This document shows, piece after piece, positions 58,894-64,000 of a stretch of 64,000 nucleotides of DNA. Source of the DNA: Isoetes taiwanensis (lineage: Eukaryota; Streptophyta; Lycopodiopsida; Isoetales; Isoetaceae). Positions within the stretch are counted from its first letter, which is position 1, and each line of letters opens with the position of its first letter. The notes under the pieces are model-generated. The model did no database searches, was not told the DNA's origin, and saw only the letters and a program-made list of their open reading frames with translations. The stretch spans positions 2,255,339 through 2,319,338 of the forward strand of contig JAJEKV010000025.1 of assembly GCA_021234155.1 (NCBI GenBank). Reading direction: 5' to 3'. The translations under genes were made by a program, and so were the position numbers.

Positions 58894-59203
58894 GCGACAA
58901 GGACGAAGACCTTGCCAAACTTAACACCTACAAGAGGGCTACATTAATATAGCTCTTCACATGCCTGTGGATTTCTCTACTCCATCCAGTTACCTGGATT
59001 ATGTGGTTGCCCGCCGCCACCTCTTTCTTCTGAAGTGATACACGGCAGATGGTCAGGTTGATGCCCAGATGCGCAGTGAGGATTTTCTCCGGATTTGGCC
59101 CGACCTTTCAGTTGAAGACAAAGGTTTACTCTGTGCCCTCTTAGTCTTCGACCTCATTCACTGTGAAGACCACGATCGATCACCACCTTGAGTTGTTCGG
59201 TAG

Positions 59204-60526
59204 ATGGCGTACATCTTTCATGACTTCTATCTGGCTGATACGCAAGACAAATTCCGAGATGGGCCACATCAAAACTTTCATGGCGACCCCCAGTCTCACT
59301 GGTTGTTATTGGATAACAACCCGTATTTAAAAGATCATGATCAGAATCACACTCTTAATCAGGAGTACATGCCAGAGCTTGCTCATCACTTACCTCTATG
59401 GCAAGCTGAAACGCTGGAACAGGTCCGGAAGAATCTAGCCCATCCAGAGGATCTTCCGTTTTCCCAAATTTATATGCAGCACTTAGCAGGCTACAATCAA
59501 CTGCGTGCCCTTTTGGATAGCAAGACGATACCCACGGGATGGGATAGTCCTCCTGTCTATACTCAGCTCTCTGCTTCTGATTGGGACCAGTGGTGCCGTG
59601 CTCTTGATCCCGACCTTGTTCGAGAATTCAGGGAGCAGGCTCAGCAGCCCACGGGCCTGGCTCACTCTCCATATGCTTCATTGGGCGTCCCTCCATGCCC
59701 ACGGTTTCTCACCTCTGACTGGCGTCTTCCGTTTTGGACAAAAGTCTTGGAAGGCCACGCTGGGTGGACTCCTCCTCAGATCTCGACGGATCTCCGGTGG
59801 GATCCAAGTTTTGTCAGACGCTCCAATTGGGAGGATGGTGCCACCTTGGAACACACTCAAACTTGGATCTATATTGCAAATGAGCGTGGTTGGCAAAATC
59901 CTGCTGATGCTGTTCATGGCCTTGATGCATTCTTGCAGAATGCTGCCACCTCACCGGACCCTTCCGTTCACCGTCAAGCCGGCTTCTGTGCTGCTCTCAA
60001 GTGCATCTTGGTCAGCTCATTAAATCGACAGCGTCCCATCTTTTATTGCAACCCGAATGCCAGTGTCAGTGCTTTCGGCCTTCAGACCTGCCTTCTCATG
60101 GAGTGCCAGTTCGTTCCTTCTGAAGCACATGCTGCCCTTGAAGATATGGTGCGCTCTAAATTCCTCATTGATGCAGATCCTGCCCTTGGGCTTAACACTC
60201 CAGAAGCTCTTCAAGTACGTCAGGATCTCATTGGCCATTATCACAATGGCGCCCGTCCTCATTCCCGGGAGGATCACTTTCAAACTGCTGGATTCCCGCC
60301 ATCGGAAACACTGCCTCCTTTTCTTCACTCTGAGTGTCGTTTGGTGGGGGGGAGTGTTAGTCTTGTACGTGCTGGTACAGGACTATTCATGCATACGACG
60401 GACCAAGTCAAGGCCAAGGATCCGCAGCCAGGCACAGGTCAGTCGTCAAAGGCCCCACAGAAGACCAAGCAGACCACGCAGACAAAGACCACGCCTGGCG
60501 TCAAGAGGAGGCGCTCAGACAAGTGA
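59204..60526 (+). CDS. Post-integrase ORF3, C-terminal part, running into the 3' LTR
   Basis: An open frame of 440 codons. Upstream sequence in the same or adjacent frames (from about 58,950: RIWPDLSVEDKGLLCALLVF) shows that the ATG at 59,204 is internal to a longer ORF3 of perhaps 850-900 residues in total. It is rich in tryptophan, histidine, proline and aspartate (DSPPVYTQLSASDWDQWCRA, ATLEHTQTWIYIANERGW). The native C-terminus probably lies near the polypurine tract, but the frame stays open across it and ends inside the LTR with a lysine-rich KTKQTTQTKTTPGVKRRR tail. That tail could act as a nuclear-localisation-like basic region. Family unknown; no catalytic motif seen. Confidence 0.7.
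   Translation: MAYIFHDFYLADTQDKFRDGPHQNFHGDPQSHWLLLDNNPYLKDHDQNHTLNQEYMPELAHHLPLWQAETLEQVRKNLAHPEDLPFSQIYMQHLAGYNQLRALLDSKTIPTGWDSPPVYTQLSASDWDQWCRALDPDLVREFREQAQQPTGLAHSPYASLGVPPCPRFLTSDWRLPFWTKVLEGHAGWTPPQISTDLRWDPSFVRRSNWEDGATLEHTQTWIYIANERGWQNPADAVHGLDAFLQNAATSPDPSVHRQAGFCAALKCILVSSLNRQRPIFYCNPNASVSAFGLQTCLLMECQFVPSEAHAALEDMVRSKFLIDADPALGLNTPEALQVRQDLIGHYHNGARPHSREDHFQTAGFPPSETLPPFLHSECRLVGGSVSLVRAGTGLFMHTTDQVKAKDPQPGTGQSSKAPQKTKQTTQTKTTPGVKRRRSDK
60343..60354 (+). other. Polypurine tract
   Basis: GGTGGGGGGGAG lies immediately before the 3' LTR and is the expected plus-strand primer. It is embedded in the ORF3 reading frame. Copy A has a shorter version, GGTGGGGAG. Confidence 0.85.
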
Positions 60527-60947
60527 CGGCCCGTCACAGCCTGCGTCAGCGTCAGCGTGATTTCAGGCACTTCAAGAGGCACCGCTAGCATTCCTGCAAA
60601 TCAGGCCTCCTTCCAGGAGTCGGCACCGAAATCAGTCAGAGTGTCTATATTGGGCCAAAGGCCGTTGTACTATATATATGAGTAGAGCTAGCGCTCTAGT
60701 TTTTTAGATGAGTTTTGAGTCTTGTCTCATTTCAGTCTTCTCTCGATTGCGAGAGCTCATGTATCTTCGTTGACATCAAGGAAGTTGTTCTCATTATTGT
60801 CTCAATTGTTCTCTTTTGCTTTCTTTTCTCTTTTCCCTTGTTCCTTTTGCAAATCCCGCGTGACATAGCTCCCGGATTCTCCTGTTAGATCCAAGGGTCC
60901 TCACAGAGGGCTGTCTTGCAGGAGTTCCCGAACCCAGACCCCAAACA
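60355..60947 (+). repeat. 3' LTR of retrotransposon copy B
   Basis: 593 bp, from TGTTAGTCTT to CCCCAAACA. By eye it differs from the 5' LTR at about eight single bases and one 2-bp indel (GT in the AATTGTTCTC segment). The TATA motif is at 60,671-60,680. The right target duplication ATTAA follows at 60,948-60,952. Confidence 0.93.
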
Positions 60948-60952
60948 ATTAA

Positions 60953-62094
60953 TCTGTCATTTTACCTAGCCATTATGTTTTCATTTGTCCTTTTTTACCA
61001 TATGGCTGTCTCCTTGCCCTCCACCCCCACCTTGGCACTTTGACCTCCATCTCCTCCTTTTCATTGGCCATAACCTCACTTTTGACTACTTAAGCCTCAT
61101 TTTTGTTCGATTTGCGTTGTGATCCGAATTAACTTTCGTCTCAATTTCCTTCTTGACCTTCCTTTTGATTGGTGCTAACGTGTCTACATCCTCTTTCTCA
61201 TTCTCATCCCTCGTTTGCCAAAGTATGATTCATTTTGGGGTCTTTATTCATGGCTTTACGCATATGGTATTATTTGTCTTCTGACATCACCACACATTTC
61301 TCCTATGCTACCCTGAACCAGACCTTAGCACTCAACCTTATGAACCTCTTTGCTTTAGACTTCTTGTTGATGTCAACATTATTTTTCTTCTTGACACTGC
61401 TCTGAGCTTGCTCCTTCTGTTGGTGTTTGTCATGCATCTGGTAAGCTTCAAGAAGTTGCTTTTTATTGGATGTGGTTGACATTTCATGTTCTTAGTTTGG
61501 TCTTTTCATTTTGGCAGTCTAGGCATCTCGTTTGATTCCTTTATACACCTTCTTCATTTATCACTAGGGACCTATTAACATCACCCTTGCCTTTTGTTAT
61601 ATTGTTCTTACAACCTTGGGCAGATTATACACTTTTCGCTAACCCTTTGTTCTTGTTAGCTCCTTGATCATATCACTACCTTTATAAATTCCACTCTCAC
61701 CCTGGCACTCTTGATATTCATCTTCCTTTATTTGGTTTATAGTTTGACCCCATTTCCGGGGTGTTGACGTCATGTAGCTCTTCATATTTTTTGTTGTCAT
61801 AGTCTCTCCTTCTCGCTATGTAGTTTGCGATGTTGCTCGACATTTAGACGTTTCCCGTCGGCTGGGCTTGTAGGTAAGGAAGTTCTCTGGTAGTCGGCCG
61901 GTTTTGTGTCCTTTGCGAGTCCCTTCCTAGAATAGCATCGATCCGAGCCCTCGGATCGTTATTCTGGGATGGGACGAGCAGCTATATATGTGCTCGTCCT
62001 TCTTGTGGCTCGTTATCGGCGTCTTCTCACAGCAGCATCTCTTTCCTTGTCCATTGTTTCCCACCCTACCCGCCCTTATATGTTATTTTGAGTT
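60953..62094. other. Shared 3' flank, noncoding, copy B
   Basis: The counterpart of 12,225-13,424, with no frame consistent between copies. A phrase GGCCGGTTTTGTGTCCTTTG near 61,898 is repeated near 63,015 beside the left arm of the long inverted repeat. A short hairpin (GACGAGCA...TGCTCGTC) lies at 61,974-61,999 and is not preserved in copy A. Confidence 0.5.
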
Positions 62095-62645
62095 CGTCTA
62101 TTGTTTATATTTTTTTTGTTGGGTGATGCTTAAATTATTTTCCACCCCAAGGGTGATGCTATCTATATTTTTTCACCTGTTGGGTGATGCTAGATGATCT
62201 CCACCTGTTGGTGATGCTATTTTTTCCATTTCCACCTCTCGGTGCTATTTTCTATTTCTATATATGTTGTTTACAGTTCCTAACGTCTAACAGGTGATTT
62301 TTCATCTATTTTTTGGTTCATGCACTCTTTGTTGTTGTCCACCTTAGGTGTTGCTATAATAATATTTTCTTTAATACTGTTTTTCTTTTTTCAGCATTAT
62401 GCCGTATTATTCTCCACCTGCGGGTGATTCTGTTTATTTCCACCTCGCCTGTGATGCATATTTCTTTTCAAATGATTGTTATCCACCCGTTGGGTGATGC
62501 TTTTCTCCATCCTATGGGTGATGTTATCTCCACTGGCGGGGATCTTTGTTTATTTCCACCTCGAGGGTGGCCGATATTTCTTTTTACATAATTGTTCTCC
62601 ACGGATTTGGGTGATCTTTGTTCTCCACCCTATTGGGTGATGCTC
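62095..62645. repeat. GGGTGATG / CCACC motif cluster, copy B (uninterrupted)
   Basis: About a dozen CCACC...TTGGGTGATG units are spread at irregular 30-60 bp intervals. The cluster includes the target used by the CACTA-like element in copy A. Confidence 0.6.
62512..62514. other. Empty target site of the CACTA-like insertion
   Basis: Copy B reads CTTTTCTCCATC, CTA, TGGGTGATGTTATC without interruption. Copy A has CTA, 17.8 kb of extra DNA, then CTA and the same continuation. The pair gives the insertion boundaries directly. Confidence 0.85.
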
Positions 62646-62734
62646 TCTTTTTCTGCTACATGTTTGATTTCTCTCACCATTCACGGGTGTTTTTTAGAGT
62701 TCTTTGTGTTGCTTGCAGGTTTTACGCCATCTTC

Positions 62735-63985
62735 CGGAGTCCTGTTTTTTTCGGCTTCGCCATCGACCCATCTCCTTCGATTCTCCAGGCAACACATTCA
62801 AGGTTGCTGGCGACCATTTCTCATTAGGGTTTTCCTCGAAAACCCGAAAGGGCGGGATTTTTTATCCCGATGAGAAGTTGTCACCATTACCCTTCTATAC
62901 TGCCTGTGCACATTTCTTTTGTTTCTGGGGTAGCCCGATATTGTTCCTATGGTCGGCTACCCCTCTCTATTCTTCAAACATTGTATACTGCTGCTGTGAT
63001 GAATGACAAGCCTCGGCCGGTTTTGTGTCCTTTGCGAGTCCCTTCCCAGAATTGGAATTCATATACAGTATCATTCGCTTCATGCCCAAACACATGGATA
63101 CAAATAGGTCCTATGTTTAAAAATCGCCTTTATTGTGTTGCCGTATATGCTCAGAGATGTGTACACAATGTAAAAAGACAATAATTCAAAGAAGGTTAAA
63201 AAAAAATAAAAAAAATAAATCAAAGTTAATAAATTATTCAATGAGATAAAAATAGTACATATTTTAATATGACAATCTGGTGGCTCCTTTCATCTATTAC
63301 AAAGGCTGTGCACAAAAGTATGTCTAATTTGAAATAAATCAAGGTATTAAAGTTGTAACAAGGAATAAGAAATACACCAAATCTTTCTCAAACTTTTTCG
63401 CAGACATATATGCAAAGCAAGGTGAGCCTTGAGTAAATATCAAATTTTGGACAGCTATTCTTTTGCTGCCTTCAAAAATTCGACTTCGATGAAGAAACAT
63501 AGCACCTAAGCACATATTTTTTAATGCAGGAAGGCAGGCTGCATGTAATGATGTTGAACAAAAAATCTAAATTCTCGCAATGAGGACTCGTGATATACGC
63601 ACACCAAAACACCTTAAGGATTGAAGTGATTCCGTCATACCTTGCATGAGTTCAAGCATTTTCGCTTAGCTTCTTTCTTTGAGTGTCTGCCGAATAGATA
63701 GGCTTTTCATTCATCACAACGGCTTAATAATTTGTAAAGTGAGTGGGGTAGCCCACCATAGGCACAATATCAAACTACCCCATATAAATGGAAATGCCAA
63801 TAATATCATGAGGGGGCTAGGCAAAGGTGAGAAAAGTGGCGACATGTTTTCATCGGGATACAAAACCCTGCTCTTTCGGGTTTTCGGGAAAAACTCTAAT
63901 AAGAAACGGTAGTCAATGTTCTCGAGGTATTGCCTGGGATGCCCGTGCGAGGAAGCAAATGATCAGTACCGAGCGAAGAGGAAAT
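62735..63985. repeat. Long inverted repeat, copy B
   Basis: The left arm (about 62,735-63,012) and right arm (about 63,695-63,985) are reverse complements at roughly three quarters identity. The best-matching core is GGGGTAG, GATATTGT.CCTATGGT.GGCTACCCC and GTGATGAATGA.AAGCC. The arms enclose about 680 bp of AT-rich DNA with no gene. Arms of 250 bp or more suggest a Mutator-like or foldback element, but ends and target duplication are not defined. Confidence 0.65.
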
Positions 63986-64000
63986 ATATATGTCTCTTGA

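Larger units (their letters stand above)
50271..60947 (+). mobile_element. Ty3-type (Tat/Athila-like) LTR retrotransposon, copy B
   Basis: A structurally complete 10,677-bp element: TG...CA LTRs of 591 and 593 bp, 5-bp target duplication, tRNA-Asp-type primer site, gag, protease, RT, RNase H, integrase, about 3.5 kb of extra coding sequence, polypurine tract and 3' LTR. Domain order PR-RT-RH-IN is that of the Ty3 group. The absence of a chromodomain after integrase and the extra ORFs after integrase, including one antisense, fit the Tat/Athila side of the plant Ty3 tree rather than chromoviruses. The LTRs differ by about 8 substitutions and one 2-bp indel (by eye), so insertion was fairly recent. 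Several stops and frameshifts in gag and RT make it non-autonomous as written. Confidence 0.93.
49935..64000. repeat. Duplicated segment, copy B (runs off the window)
   Basis: Aligns with copy A from about 815. The left boundary is near GTAGCATTTGTCT, just upstream (on the minus strand) of the H3-like ORF, which copy A does not have. The order is identical to copy A except that copy B lacks the 17.8-kb CACTA-like insertion. Between about 50.2 and 61 kb the copy B sequence is much cleaner, with long open frames. Confidence 0.85.

Noticed and set aside
57754-60526. Envelope gene after pol
   Set aside because: No signal peptide, hydrophobic membrane segment or cleavage motif is visible in the long frames.

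Overview
The window looks like transposon-dense nuclear DNA of a land plant. The evidence is a Ty3-type LTR retrotransposon of the plant Tat/Athila kind (no chromodomain, tRNA-Asp-type primer site, extra ORFs after integrase, one of them antisense), a CACTA-like DNA transposon with 3-bp target duplications, and AT-rich spacer. I cannot name the species; a non-seed plant is possible but unproven. No complete ordinary host gene could be supported.

Layout: (1) about 815-33,200 is copy A of a segment that returns as copy B from about 49,935 to the window end. Both copies hold the same LTR retrotransposon at the same site (A 1,168-12,224; B 50,271-60,947), the same 3' flank with a cluster of GGGTGATG/CCACC motifs, and the same long inverted repeat. 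(2) Copy A alone also carries a 17.8-kb CACTA-like insertion (13,841-31,672). The uninterrupted target is visible in copy B at 62,512-62,514, with one CTA instead of two. The insertion holds an 11.4-kb array of about 13.5 monomers of roughly 847 bp, bracketed by blocks of a roughly 20-bp GGCATGTT repeat. (3) The spacer 33,200-49,600 holds only fragments: a LINE-like 3' end, a few coding-like stretches and small repeats. (4) At the left edge of copy B, on the minus strand, is an 82-codon ORF that begins exactly like histone H3 (ARTKQTAR) and ends like the H3 C-terminus, but lacks most of the histone fold.

How the parts relate: in copy B the retrotransposon keeps LTRs differing by about 8 substitutions, an ATTAA target duplication, primer site, polypurine tract, gag with CCHC knuckles, protease, RT/RNase H, integrase, an antisense Cys-rich ORF and a large post-integrase ORF. 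Gag and RT are interrupted by stops and frameshifts, so it is not coding-competent as written.

A caution governs the whole reading. Copies A and B share one insertion event, yet A differs from B by roughly 10-15% (by eye, many 1-3 base indels) while B's own LTRs differ by under 2%. The A-specific changes cluster where B has CTG or CAG. This fits sequence error at CHG-methylated cytosines better than real decay. If so, the lack of intact genes outside about 50-61 kb may partly be an artefact.
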